NCBI GenBank assembly: GCA_038255145.1
Contig: JBBSLP010000108.1
Span: forward strand, 1-10,367
Direction of reading: 5' to 3'
Origin: WHTX01 sp038255145
GTDB taxonomy: Bacteria; Actinomycetota; Acidimicrobiia; Acidimicrobiales; CAIXPF01
Length of the DNA: 10,367 nt
The notes under the pieces were generated by a model that worked only from the letters and a program-made list of their open reading frames with translations, ran no database searches and had not been told where the DNA came from. Position numbers and translations under genes: made by a program. Below are positions 1 to 6,220 of the stretch, in pieces. Numbering within the stretch: the stretch's first letter is position 1; each line of letters begins with the position of its first letter.

Positions 1-1
1 C

Positions 2-669
2 GAGCTGGGACGGCGACCGATCGTCGATGAGGACCGCGAACCGGACGAGTCGAACCCCAAGCGCACCGCTGAGCGCGGCCAGGGGTACTCGATGGCCAAG
101 GTGCACGCCCAGCACGCGTTCGCCGAAGCGGCGGCCCGCAGCGGTCGGTGGGACGCCATCACGATCTGCCCCGCGGACAACGTCGGACCCATCCTGGCCC
201 CTCATCAGCGGACCGGCGGCCCGTGGCAGCACCTCATCGGCGAGATGCTGCAGAAGCGATCCAGCATCTTCCACGGCACCGGGCCCTACCGACCGTGGAT
301 GCCCGTCGACGTGCGCGACGACGCGGCCAGCCACGTCGGTCTGCTCGAGAGCGAGACGGTGACCAACGGGGAGCGCTACCTGGCGTGCTCGACGGAGACG
401 TGGCCCTACGAGGACATCGCGGCTGAGATCGGCAAGGTGCTCCCCGAGCTCGATCACGACCCCGGCCCGATCGCCGATCCCGCCCCCGACCGCTGGAAGG
501 GGCGCGAGGCCGAGTTCCGCTCCATCTGGACGAGGTCAGCTTGCGCAACGAGCGCATCCGCGCCGCCGTGCCCATCGAGTTCCGCCCCTTCCAGGACTCC
601 TTGCGCGACTGCGTCGAGTCGTTGATCGCCATCGGCGGCGTGCCGGTGAACCGCCGCCACACGAACTAG
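2..669 (+). CDS. NAD-dependent epimerase/dehydratase (extended SDR), 5'-truncated by the window, frameshifted near the 3' end
   Basis: This is the C-terminal part of an extended short-chain dehydrogenase, an NAD(P)-dependent cytosolic oxidoreductase of the dihydroflavonol-reductase/epimerase type. The gene enters from the left edge; the open frame starts at base 2 without a start codon, so the Rossmann GxxGxxG part lies outside. The visible part begins just before the catalytic YxxxK motif, seen as GYSMAK (86-100), followed by the family features CPADNVGP and PWMPVDVRDDAASH. After about base 526 this frame becomes a low-complexity Ala/Ser/Pro/Thr run that stops at 625. The frame one base back instead gives a typical family C-terminus (LDEVSLRNERIRAAV, then FRPFQDSLRDCVESL) ending at TAG 667-669. 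The gene therefore reads as missing one base near 520-530, by mutation or sequencing error. Substrate is unknown. It converges with the VapC remnant 10 bases away. Confidence 0.85.
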
Positions 670-679
670 GCCAAGCTCG

Positions 680-796
680 TCAGAGGCGGTGGACCCGAAG
701 GCCTTCGAGGGCGGGGAAGCCGTCGTCCTGGGTGAGCACGGGGACGTCGAGAGCCATGGCGGTCGCGGCGATCCAGGAGTCGGCGGGGGTCGTCAC
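680..796 (-). pseudogene. VapC PIN-domain toxin remnant (C-terminal 38 residues only)
   Basis: From GTG at 796 to TGA at 680 there are 38 codons. Residues 4-12 (PADSWIAAT) and 18-27 (VPVLTQDDGF) match the last third of VapC ribonucleases: the third conserved acidic residue (D6 in ADSWIAA) and the late TxDxxF motif. VapC proteins are normally about 125-140 residues and start with a VDTS-like acidic motif; that motif and the second acidic residue (a Glu near position 40 in the family) are absent here. The start codon overlaps the antitoxin stop in GTGA, the usual coupling of intact VapBC pairs. So both ends of the toxin gene are in place and about 90 codons of the middle are gone. An active PIN nuclease cannot be expected. 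The piece is shorter than most gene callers report. The family match is from motif recognition only. Confidence 0.7.
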
Positions 797-1044
797 AACG
801 GCAGGTCGTCAGTGGTGTCGGGCGCGAGTTCAGCGAGGTCATCGGCGAGGCCAGGGTCGGTGCGGTGGCCGAGGACGTTGCGCACGAAGGCGTCGCGTGC
901 CATCCACCGGGTGCACAGGGGGAGGGGGCCGAGGAGGGCCACCGGACGCCCGTCCACCGTGATGGTGATCTCCTCGCCGGCGGCGACCCGGTCGAGCAGC
1001 GAGCGGGTCTTGTTCCGCAGGTCACGGGACGCAACGACACGCAC
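793..1044 (-). CDS. Phd/VapB-type antitoxin, now without an intact toxin
   Basis: An 83-residue protein of the Phd/YefM (prevent-host-death) antitoxin family. The N-terminal DNA-binding fold shows MRVVASRDLRNKTRSLLDRV and the hallmark GEEITITVDGRPVALL (about residues 23-38). The C-terminal segment, rich in acidic residues and ending TTDDLPL, is the region that in this family wraps the toxin. In intact systems the protein neutralises VapC and represses its own operon. It starts at GTG (1042-1044) with no visible Shine-Dalgarno; a -10-like TACGCT ends six bases before the start, which suggests a leaderless message. Its stop overlaps the GTG of the VapC remnant by four bases. The antitoxin looks complete while the toxin is mostly deleted, so it may persist as an orphan repressor or as neutral residue. 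It lies 57 bases downstream of the L,D-transpeptidase gene, same strand. Confidence 0.85.
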   Translation of the reverse strand: MRVVASRDLRNKTRSLLDRVAAGEEITITVDGRPVALLGPLPLCTRWMARDAFVRNVLGHRTDPGLADDLAELAPDTTDDLPL

Positions 1045-1056
1045 GCTAAGAGCGTA
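1043..1056 (-). promoter_or_regulatory. Probable antitoxin promoter with overlapping 5-bp inverted repeat
   Basis: On the minus strand TACGCT (1056-1051) fits a TANNNT -10 box six bases before the GTG start. Overlapping it is a perfect inverted repeat ACGCT-CTT-AGCGT (1055-1043) that reaches into the start codon. Antitoxins of this family commonly repress their own promoter, so this dyad is a reasonable operator. No convincing -35 is visible. Function is inferred from position. Confidence 0.4.
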
Positions 1057-1101
1057 GCGTTCGTGCTGCAGAGGCAGCGCAGGGCCGCCTGGGGGCCGGC
1101 G

Positions 1102-2364
1102 TCAGAAGCCGGGGGCGCCTCGGGAGGGGTCGCCCAGGCTGGTGCCGTAGATGGAGATGGCGGCACCGACGGGCATCAGCGGGTAGACGAAGTCCTGGTC
1201 TTCGTCGGACACCCGCACGCAGCCGTGGCTGGCCGGGTAGCCGGGCACGCTGGGGGAGCCGTGCATGGCCCAGCCCGCCTTGAAGTACAACGGGCTGTAC
1301 AGCGTGCCCAGGGGGGCCACGACGTTGCCGGGGTCCTTCTCGTAGACGGTGAAATCGCCGGTGGGGGTGTAGGCGACATCGGCGGTGCCGTCGGCGTCGG
1401 TGTAGTCGTCGCCCGACCCCGTGGACACGTTGATGGTGGTGACGGTCCCGCTGCCGTCGATGACGAAGGCGATCTGGCGATCGAGGTCGACCTCGACGCG
1501 GGGCCCGACGGCCGACGACTTGGGACCGGCGCCGGTGGGGGCGGACAGGTGGCTCATCACGTCGGGCCCGGCGATGCCGTCGCGGCTCAGGCCCTCGTGC
1601 TTCTGAAAGGCCATCACCGCCGACGCCGTGGCCGCCCCGTAGGCGCCGTCGACCCCGCCGGTGCGGTAGCCCAGGGTGGTCAGGCTCTGCTGCAGGGCCT
1701 GCACCGCAGCACCGTCCATGCCCGGCTTGAGGATGTTGGGGTCGTTGGACGGCGCCGTGGTCGTCGTCGATGAGCCCGGTCCCGTCGACGAACCCTTGGT
1801 CACCTCGTCGAAGTAGCGCTGCTGCAGGGCGCCGAAGGTGGCCCCGTCCAGGGTGCCGGTCTGGGGCAACCCGGCCTCGGACTGCAGGGCCTCGATGGCG
1901 TCCACGGTCTCCGGTCCCATGACCCCGTCGATGGTGTCCTTGTACAACCCCAGCTCGACGAGCTCGGTCTGCAGGGCGCGCACGGCGTACTTCTGCGCCG
2001 CCGGTGACGCCTTGGCCAGGGCGGCGACGGTGGCCGCGTCGAGCTGGCTGGTCACGGGCAGGCCGACCGAGCGCTGGAACGCCGCCAGACCGGCCTCGGT
2101 CTGGGGGCCGTAGACCCCGTCGATGGTGCCGGGGAAGAAGCCCAGGGTGTCGAGGGTCTCCTGCAGGTACTTGATGACCGGGCTCTCGCCCAGGGCGGCG
2201 AAGTCGACCGCCTTGCCCGTCGTCGTGGTCGTCCCCGCCGTCGTGGCCGTGGTGCTGGAACTGCCCCCGGCCTCGGTGCCGCTGTCGTCACCCCCGCAAC
2301 CCACCACCGCGGCGACGAGGATGCCGGACAGGAACAGGGGGCGGAGGGAAGCCGGGGCACGCAC
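1102..2364 (-). CDS. L,D-transpeptidase lipoprotein with three peptidoglycan-binding repeats (YkuD family)
   Basis: A surface enzyme predicted to form 3-3 cross-links in peptidoglycan. From the chosen GTG at 2364 the first 23 residues are a lipoprotein signal (Arg-containing n-region, hydrophobic LFLSGILVAAVVG, lipobox Cys), then a Ser/Thr/Gly-rich tether. Three PG_binding_1 repeats follow, each with a GxxxGxxDGxxGPxT-type core: LGFFPGTIDGVYGPQT, LGLYKDTIDGVMGPET and LGYRTGGVDGAYGAAT. A Ser/Thr linker separates repeats two and three. The YkuD domain is C-terminal, with MHGSPSVPGYPASHGCVRV: catalytic Cys in SHGC, 39 codons before the stop, with both motif histidines present. The frame stays open to another GTG at 2409, giving 435 residues with an unusually long signal; 2364 gives a standard signal and is preferred. 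It follows the ClpP-like gene by 66 bases on the same strand and may be cotranscribed. Confidence 0.93.
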   Translation of the reverse strand: MRAPASLRPLFLSGILVAAVVGCGGDDSGTEAGGSSSTTATTAGTTTTTGKAVDFAALGESPVIKYLQETLDTLGFFPGTIDGVYGPQTEAGLAAFQRSVGLPVTSQLDAATVAALAKASPAAQKYAVRALQTELVELGLYKDTIDGVMGPETVDAIEALQSEAGLPQTGTLDGATFGALQQRYFDEVTKGSSTGPGSSTTTTAPSNDPNILKPGMDGAAVQALQQSLTTLGYRTGGVDGAYGAATASAVMAFQKHEGLSRDGIAGPDVMSHLSAPTGAGPKSSAVGPRVEVDLDRQIAFVIDGSGTVTTINVSTGSGDDYTDADGTADVAYTPTGDFTVYEKDPGNVVAPLGTLYSPLYFKAGWAMHGSPSVPGYPASHGCVRVSDEDQDFVYPLMPVGAAISIYGTSLGDPSRGAPGF

Positions 2365-2430
2365 GGCTGCAGATCTAAGCACGCCTCGGCCGGGGCCGTT
2401 TCGCGCCACCGGAGGGCGTCGCCCCGGGGC

Positions 2431-2991
2431 TCAGCGGCCTCGGGCCTGGACCTCGTCGACCAGGCCCGCGGCCCGGGCCCCCGCCGCGTCGTAGGTCCCG
2501 CCCGATCGCAGCTCGGCGGCGGCGGTGGCGACATCGAGGGCGGTGGCGTCGGCCAGGCGGCGGGCCACGTCGGCCAGGCGGGCCTCGTGCAGATCGGCCA
2601 GTCGGGTCAAGCCGTCGGCATCGCCGGTCACGGGCCCGCCGGGGGCCAGGCGCAACGACAGTCGGGCGCTGGGGGTGGCCCGGCGGTGTCCGGGAGCGCA
2701 CGCCACCAGCACCCCGGCCGTGCCCAGGGCCTGGCCCAGGCAGGTCACGTCGACGCGGGCGCCGATCACCTGGGCCACGTCGAGCACCGTGAAGAGGTCG
2801 TCGAGAGGGCCGCCGGGGCTGTTGACCACCACCGTCACCGGGTCGCCGGACACGGCGTCGAGGGCCATCAGCTGAGCCACGAGCTCGTTGGCTGCGCCGA
2901 CGTCGAGCGGTCCTCGTAGGAAGAGCGTGCGCCGGGCGGCCAGCTGGGCGACGGCGTCGAGACCCTCGCCGGAGGGGCCCTCGGGGATCAC
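2431..2991 (-). CDS. ClpP-fold protein lacking the catalytic triad (pseudo-peptidase)
   Basis: A 186-residue protein with the fold signature of ClpP peptidase: RTLFLRGPLD (21-30), the oxyanion-strand motif VNSPGGPLDD (56-65), CLGQALGTAGVLVAC (84-98), ATPSARLSLRLAPGG (105-119) and the closing GLVDEV (176-181). Aligned with the ClpP pattern CIGQAASMGA the nucleophile Ser becomes Gly90; aligned with ARIMIHQP the catalytic His becomes Arg114; the acidic RDRFMS segment is replaced by RSGGTYD, losing the Asp. It should therefore be proteolytically inactive, like ClpR-type subunits of mixed Clp rings. The start is the GTG at 2991, whose GTGA overlaps the stop of the XRE gene. The frame is open further upstream to 3549, but that part is out-of-frame shadow of the XRE gene and Pro/Arg-rich. 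Possible roles are a scaffold, a modifier of the true ClpP ring, or the partner of the XRE protein; none is shown by sequence. Confidence 0.85.
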   Translation of the reverse strand: MIPEGPSGEGLDAVAQLAARRTLFLRGPLDVGAANELVAQLMALDAVSGDPVTVVVNSPGGPLDDLFTVLDVAQVIGARVDVTCLGQALGTAGVLVACAPGHRRATPSARLSLRLAPGGPVTGDADGLTRLADLHEARLADVARRLADATALDVATAAAELRSGGTYDAAGARAAGLVDEVQARGR

Positions 2992-3272
2992 GGGTGGTCG
3001 GTCCCGGCATCGACGGGGGGTGCGGCACTGGCCACCCAGCCCAGGCGGTGGCCGAGGGCGGCGGCGTAGCGGTCGAGCGTCGACAGGCGCACGTCGACGC
3101 CGCCGGCCTCGAGCCGGGCCACGGCCGACTGCGACGTGCCCATGCGGGCCGCCACCTCGGTCTGGGACAGACCCAGGGCGTGCCGCCGTGTCGTCAGAGC
3201 GCTGACCAGGTCTGCAGGGTCGAAGGCCACGCCCTCGAACCCAGGGAAGGGCGATCGTCGTACCGGGTCCAC
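2988..3272 (-). CDS. XRE-family helix-turn-helix protein coupled to the ClpP-like gene
   Basis: A 94-residue protein with a Cro/C1-type HTH at about residues 23-56: LTTRRHALGLSQTEVAARMG, then TSQSAVARLEAG as recognition helix, followed by STLDRYAAALGHRLGWV, the last helix typical of small XRE regulators and of HigA-like antitoxins. It presumably binds DNA as a dimer. The start is GTG at 3272; a -10-like TAGGAT (3286-3281) lies eight bases upstream, consistent with a leaderless or nearly leaderless message. Its TGA overlaps the GTG of the ClpP-like gene by four bases, so the two are translationally coupled and probably regulated as one unit. The arrangement resembles a toxin-antitoxin or regulator/effector pair, but the partner is a ClpP fold rather than a known toxin. 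No second domain is visible. Autoregulation is likely by analogy only. Confidence 0.9.
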   Translation of the reverse strand: MDPVRRSPFPGFEGVAFDPADLVSALTTRRHALGLSQTEVAARMGTSQSAVARLEAGGVDVRLSTLDRYAAALGHRLGWVASAAPPVDAGTDHP

Positions 3273-3280
3273 GACGACGC

Positions 3281-3286
3281 ATCCTA
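3281..3286 (-). promoter_or_regulatory. Candidate -10 element for the XRE/ClpP-like operon
   Basis: TAGGAT on the minus strand fits TANNNT and lies eight bases before the GTG at 3272. A TTGAGA further upstream is too far (23-base gap) to be a normal -35. Assigned from position alone. Confidence 0.35.
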
Positions 3287-3329
3287 GCTCGGTGATAGCG
3301 AAAGAGGTATCTCAAGTTCGATATGCGCC

Positions 3330-3360
3330 GGCCCGGCCCCCGACCCGGGCCTGCTTCTGT
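3330..3360 (+). terminator. Terminator-like GC stem followed by a T-rich stretch, without an obvious upstream gene
   Basis: GGCCCGG (3330-3336) and CCGGGCC (3345-3351) form a perfect 7-bp stem with an 8-base loop. On the plus strand it is followed by TGCTTCTGTTCTGT, giving the look of a weak intrinsic terminator. No plus-strand gene ends here, since the upstream gene runs on the minus strand, so it is an orphan and may be fortuitous. Confidence 0.2.
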
Positions 3361-3447
3361 TCTGTCACGAGATCGCAACGTTGTCGCCTGACAGGCGGGG
3401 TACAGCTTCGATGAGGTCAGCCGTAGGCGACGACGCCGGAGCAAGCA

Positions 3448-3554
3448 ACCCGGCCCCGAGCACGCGGTGCCACCGAGGGGAGCGAGCCGGGTGGCGGTGA
3501 CGAGAGGTGCCCAGGCACCGATGCGAACCGCCGCCTGGTCTCGCCGCACCTCTC
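3448..3554 (+). other. Cluster of inverted repeats with two mutually exclusive stems in the gap before the acyl-CoA dehydrogenase gene
   Basis: This 366-base gap (3273-3638) has no credible gene. It contains a dense set of exact inverted repeats: ACCCGGC/GCCGGGT (3448-3454, 3486-3492) enclosing CCCC/GGGG (3454-3457, 3477-3480); GGCGGT/ACCGCC (3493-3498, 3527-3532) enclosing GGTGCC-CA-GGCACC (3506-3519). The strand GAGAGGTGC (3502-3510) can instead pair fully with GCACCTCTC (3546-3554), which would break the inner hairpin. Such competing stems are typical of attenuators and riboswitches. A further hairpin CGCCT-GAC-AGGCG is at 3385-3397, and CCTCGG-type hexamers recur at 3559-3586. It does not match riboswitch consensus patterns I know. 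In GC-rich DNA short stems also arise by chance. Confidence 0.35.
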
Positions 3555-3603
3555 CCGCCTCGGCTCCGGCCTCGGCCTCGCCTCGGTCCCGGTGTCGTCC
3601 GGC

Positions 3604-3633
3604 TAGCGTCCTGCGGCCAGACAGCTAGGGAGA
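3604..3633 (+). promoter_or_regulatory. Candidate -10 box and ribosome binding site of the acyl-CoA dehydrogenase gene
   Basis: TAGCGT (3604-3609) fits a TANNNT -10 box; no clear -35 precedes it. GGGAGA (3628-3633), five bases before the ATG at 3639, is a good Shine-Dalgarno and settles that start over the more upstream open frame. If this -10 is the real promoter, the inverted-repeat cluster lies upstream of the transcript; if transcription starts near 3400, the cluster is in the leader. Confidence 0.45.
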
Positions 3634-3638
3634 ACCGC

Positions 3639-4889
3639 ATGGGTCAGCCGACGTTGGACGAGTTCCGGGCCGGGGCCAGGGCGTGGCTCCACGAGCACGC
3701 CGAGCCCAAACCGCCGCCCGAGGACTTCGCCTGGGGCAAGGGCTCGGACACGGTCAGCGTCTTCCACAACGTCGGCCAGGACGAGATGCGGGCCATCGTC
3801 GACGAGGGCCGGGCCTGGGTGCAGCTCAAGGCCACCGCCGGTTACCACGCCATCACCACCGACCCCCGCTACGGCGGCCTGGGGCTGGCCAACGCCTACG
3901 AGCGGGCCTACCGCGAGATCGAGACCAAGTACCGCACCCCGGCCCTGCACGAGGCCCTGGGCATCACCACCTCGCTCATCGCCCCCACCATCGCCGCCCA
4001 CGGGACCGACGAGCAGAAGGACCGCTACCTGGCCAAGATGCTGGCCACCGAGGAGATGTGGTGCCAGCTCTACTCCGAGCCTGGCGCCGGCTCCGACCTG
4101 GCCGGATTGGCCTGCCGGGCCGAGCTCGACGGGGACCAGTGGGTGCTCGACGGCCAGAAGGTGTGGACCTCGGGGGCGCAGTTCGCCGCCTTCGGCTACA
4201 TCCTGTGCCGCACCGACCCCGACGTGCCCAAGCACCGGGGCCTCACCGCCTTCCTCCTGCCCATGGACGCGCCGGGGGTGACCGTGCGCCCGTTGCGCCA
4301 GATGAGCGGTGGGGCCAGCTTCAACGAGGTCTTCCTCGACGACGTGCGCATCCCCGACACCATGCGCCTCGACGCGGTGGGTTCGGGCTGGCGGGTGGCC
4401 ATGACCACCCTGGGCTTCGAGCGCTCGGCGGGCTCGGGGGAGACCGGCGGCAAGGTGCCGGGCAAGGTGAACCGGGTGCTGGAACTGGCCCGCCACCTGG
4501 GCCGCACCGACGAGCCCGTGGTCCGTGACGAGCTGGCCCGTCTCTACACCCACTACCGCATCCACGGCCTGAACCTGCAGCGCAGCAAGGCCAAGCGCCA
4601 GGCCGGCCAGACGCCGGGCCCCGAAGGCTCCATCGGCAAGCTCATGAACGACCTGGGCAGCGAGCGCATCACCGAGGTGGTGTCGCTCCTGCTCGGCCCC
4701 AAGCTGGTGGCCGACGTGGGCGAGTGGGGGACCTACGCCTGGTCCGAGCACGTGACGGGGTCGCCCGGGGCCCGGGTGGCCGGGGGCACGGCCGAGATCC
4801 AGCGCAACATCATCGCCGAGCGTTCTCTGGGCCTACCCGGCGAGCCGAGGCTCGACCGCGACGTCGCCTGGTCGGCCATCCCCCGCTGA
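3639..4889 (+). CDS. Acyl-CoA dehydrogenase
   Basis: A 416-residue FAD-dependent acyl-CoA dehydrogenase, which oxidises an acyl-CoA to the trans-2-enoyl-CoA and passes electrons to electron-transfer flavoprotein. It has the family order: N-terminal helical domain, middle beta domain with signature LYSEPGAGSDLAGL (144-157) and GQKVWTSGAQ (172-181), then the C-terminal helical domain. Signature two, GGTAEIQRNIIAERSLGLP (382-400), binds FAD and CoA. The usual Glu of signature two is replaced by Gln/Arg positions; E261 in LGFERSAG sits where long-chain and isovaleryl-CoA dehydrogenases carry their catalytic base, so it is the best candidate. Length is normal. The start is set by a good Shine-Dalgarno. 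Substrate is not readable; mycobacterial FadE-like enzymes for fatty acid or sterol side chains are the nearest type. The last 57 bases overlap the MFS gene on the other strand. Confidence 0.95.
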   Translation: MGQPTLDEFRAGARAWLHEHAEPKPPPEDFAWGKGSDTVSVFHNVGQDEMRAIVDEGRAWVQLKATAGYHAITTDPRYGGLGLANAYERAYREIETKYRTPALHEALGITTSLIAPTIAAHGTDEQKDRYLAKMLATEEMWCQLYSEPGAGSDLAGLACRAELDGDQWVLDGQKVWTSGAQFAAFGYILCRTDPDVPKHRGLTAFLLPMDAPGVTVRPLRQMSGGASFNEVFLDDVRIPDTMRLDAVGSGWRVAMTTLGFERSAGSGETGGKVPGKVNRVLELARHLGRTDEPVVRDELARLYTHYRIHGLNLQRSKAKRQAGQTPGPEGSIGKLMNDLGSERITEVVSLLLGPKLVADVGEWGTYAWSEHVTGSPGARVAGGTAEIQRNIIAERSLGLPGEPRLDRDVAWSAIPR

Positions 4890-6194
4890 GAGGTCGAGAG
4901 CAGCGAGGTCGGCTCGGGCCCGGCTGCCCAGGCGCAGGGACCGGGCGCCGATGCCCGCGGCCAGGAAGCAGGCGGCCGAGGCCAGGCCCACGGCGTACCT
5001 GGTCCCCAGGTGCTGGGCGATCCACCCGGTGATGGGCCCACCGATGGGGGTGGAGCCCATGATCATGAGGAAGTAGAGGGCGATGACCCGACCCCGCATG
5101 TCGGGGCGGGCCGTCAGCTGCAGGGTGGTGTTCGACGCGGCGATGAACGTCATGTTGGTGAGCCCGACGAAGAACCAGCACACCAGGGCGGTCTCGAAGC
5201 CGGGGGCCACGGTGGCCGCGGCCAGGCTGACGGCCATGGCCGTGCACGCCCCCACGACCAGGCCCATGGACGAGCGGCCCCGGCTGGCGGCGACCAGGGA
5301 GCCGACGAGGGAACCCGCCCCCATGGCCACGAGCAGGGCCCCCAGGGTGCCGGCCGTGCCCCCCAGGGCCTTGTCGGCCACGAGGGGCAGCAGCACCTGG
5401 TAGTTGAGGGCGAAGACGCCGACGATGCCGGTGATGATCAGGATGATGCGCAGGGTGGGTTCGGCCATGGCGTAGCGGAAGCCGTCACGGATCTGGCCCT
5501 TGCCCCGGGCCACCAGGGCCGAGGGCAGCAGCTCGCGCCGGCGCATGAGGGCCAGGCTGGTGATCACCGCGGCGAAGGACACCGCGTTGACCAGGAAGCA
5601 CAGGCCCACGCCCAACGTGACCCGGTCCTCGTAGCGGCTCAGCAGCAGCCCGGCGATGGCGGGGCCGACGATGCGGGCCGAGTTGAACAGCGCGCTGTTG
5701 AGGCCCACGGCGTTGGGCAGGGCCTCTCGTCCCACGAGCTCGGTCACGAAGGACTGACGGGCGGGGGCGTCGAGGGCGGTGAAGGCGCCCAGCACCACGG
5801 CCAGGGCTACGAGCAGGGGCAGGGTGATGGTGTCGGTCAGGGTCAGCGCGGCCAGGGCCGCGGCGGTGAAGGCCAGCCCGGACTGGGCCACGATGAGGGT
5901 GGTGCGCTTGTCGAAGCGGTCGGCCAGCACCCCGGCGAACGGGCCCCCGACCAGGGTGGGCACGAACTGGGCCGCGGTCACCAGGCCGAGGACGGTGCCG
6001 CTGTCACTCAGCCGCAGGACCAGCCAGGCCAGGGCCGTGGTCTGCATCCACGTGCCGCACAGGGACACGAGCTGGCCGGCGAAGTAGAGCCGGTAGTTGT
6101 GCATGCGTAGGGGGCGGAACATGGCCACCCCCCGCAGCCGCTGCCGCGTGCTCCCCCCGCCAGGCCGTCGCCCCACCCGTTCCCCTACCGCCAT
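4833..6194 (-). CDS. MFS exporter of the EntS-like (MFS_3) type
   Basis: A 453-residue inner-membrane transporter with about twelve hydrophobic segments. The N-terminus reads FRPLRMHNYRLYFAGQLVSL then CGTWMQTTALAWLVL, typical of the MFS_3 / enterobactin-exporter group. Motif A is GPFAGVLADRFDKRT between helices two and three; DAPARQSFVTELV and LNSALFNSARIVGPAIAG are further family hallmarks. These are usually proton-driven exporters of drugs, siderophores or metabolites; the substrate is not inferable. The ATG at 6194 is chosen because AGGGG lies seven bases upstream; an ATG at 6122 (MFRPLRM), preceded by a G-rich run, is a real alternative. A TTG at 6224 is rejected because it lies within the palindrome. 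The gene sits 102 bases downstream of treZ on the same strand, behind a 40-base palindrome likely to control it. Its stop lies inside the acyl-CoA dehydrogenase gene. Confidence 0.93.
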   Translation of the reverse strand: MAVGERVGRRPGGGSTRQRLRGVAMFRPLRMHNYRLYFAGQLVSLCGTWMQTTALAWLVLRLSDSGTVLGLVTAAQFVPTLVGGPFAGVLADRFDKRTTLIVAQSGLAFTAAALAALTLTDTITLPLLVALAVVLGAFTALDAPARQSFVTELVGREALPNAVGLNSALFNSARIVGPAIAGLLLSRYEDRVTLGVGLCFLVNAVSFAAVITSLALMRRRELLPSALVARGKGQIRDGFRYAMAEPTLRIILIITGIVGVFALNYQVLLPLVADKALGGTAGTLGALLVAMGAGSLVGSLVAASRGRSSMGLVVGACTAMAVSLAAATVAPGFETALVCWFFVGLTNMTFIAASNTTLQLTARPDMRGRVIALYFLMIMGSTPIGGPITGWIAQHLGTRYAVGLASAACFLAAGIGARSLRLGSRARADLAALDLSAGDGRPGDVAVEPRLAG

Positions 6195-6220
6195 GCGTCG
6201 GCCCCTGCATTCCCTCGTGA

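Noticed and set aside
865..1773. Long plus-strand open frame antisense to the L,D-transpeptidase gene
   Set aside because: Gly/Val/Asp-rich shadow of a GC-rich gene; no domain, and the minus strand encodes a clear enzyme here. The same holds for the plus-strand open frames at 5010-6110, 7122-8210 and 8943-9956.
1730..2240. Repeated segments in the L,D-transpeptidase gene as DNA repeats
   Set aside because: The similarity is explained by the three peptidoglycan-binding protein domains.
3411..3540. Known riboswitch or SRP RNA
   Set aside because: GGAGCAAGCAACC loosely recalls the SRP RNA GGAAGGAAGCAACC, and the stems suggested SAM-IV, TPP, cobalamin or c-di-AMP switches, but the conserved cores of these families are not present.
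2992..3549. Upstream extension of the ClpP-like frame
   Set aside because: The added part is Arg/Pro-rich, overlaps the XRE gene out of frame, and the GTG at 2991 with a GTGA overlap is the natural start.
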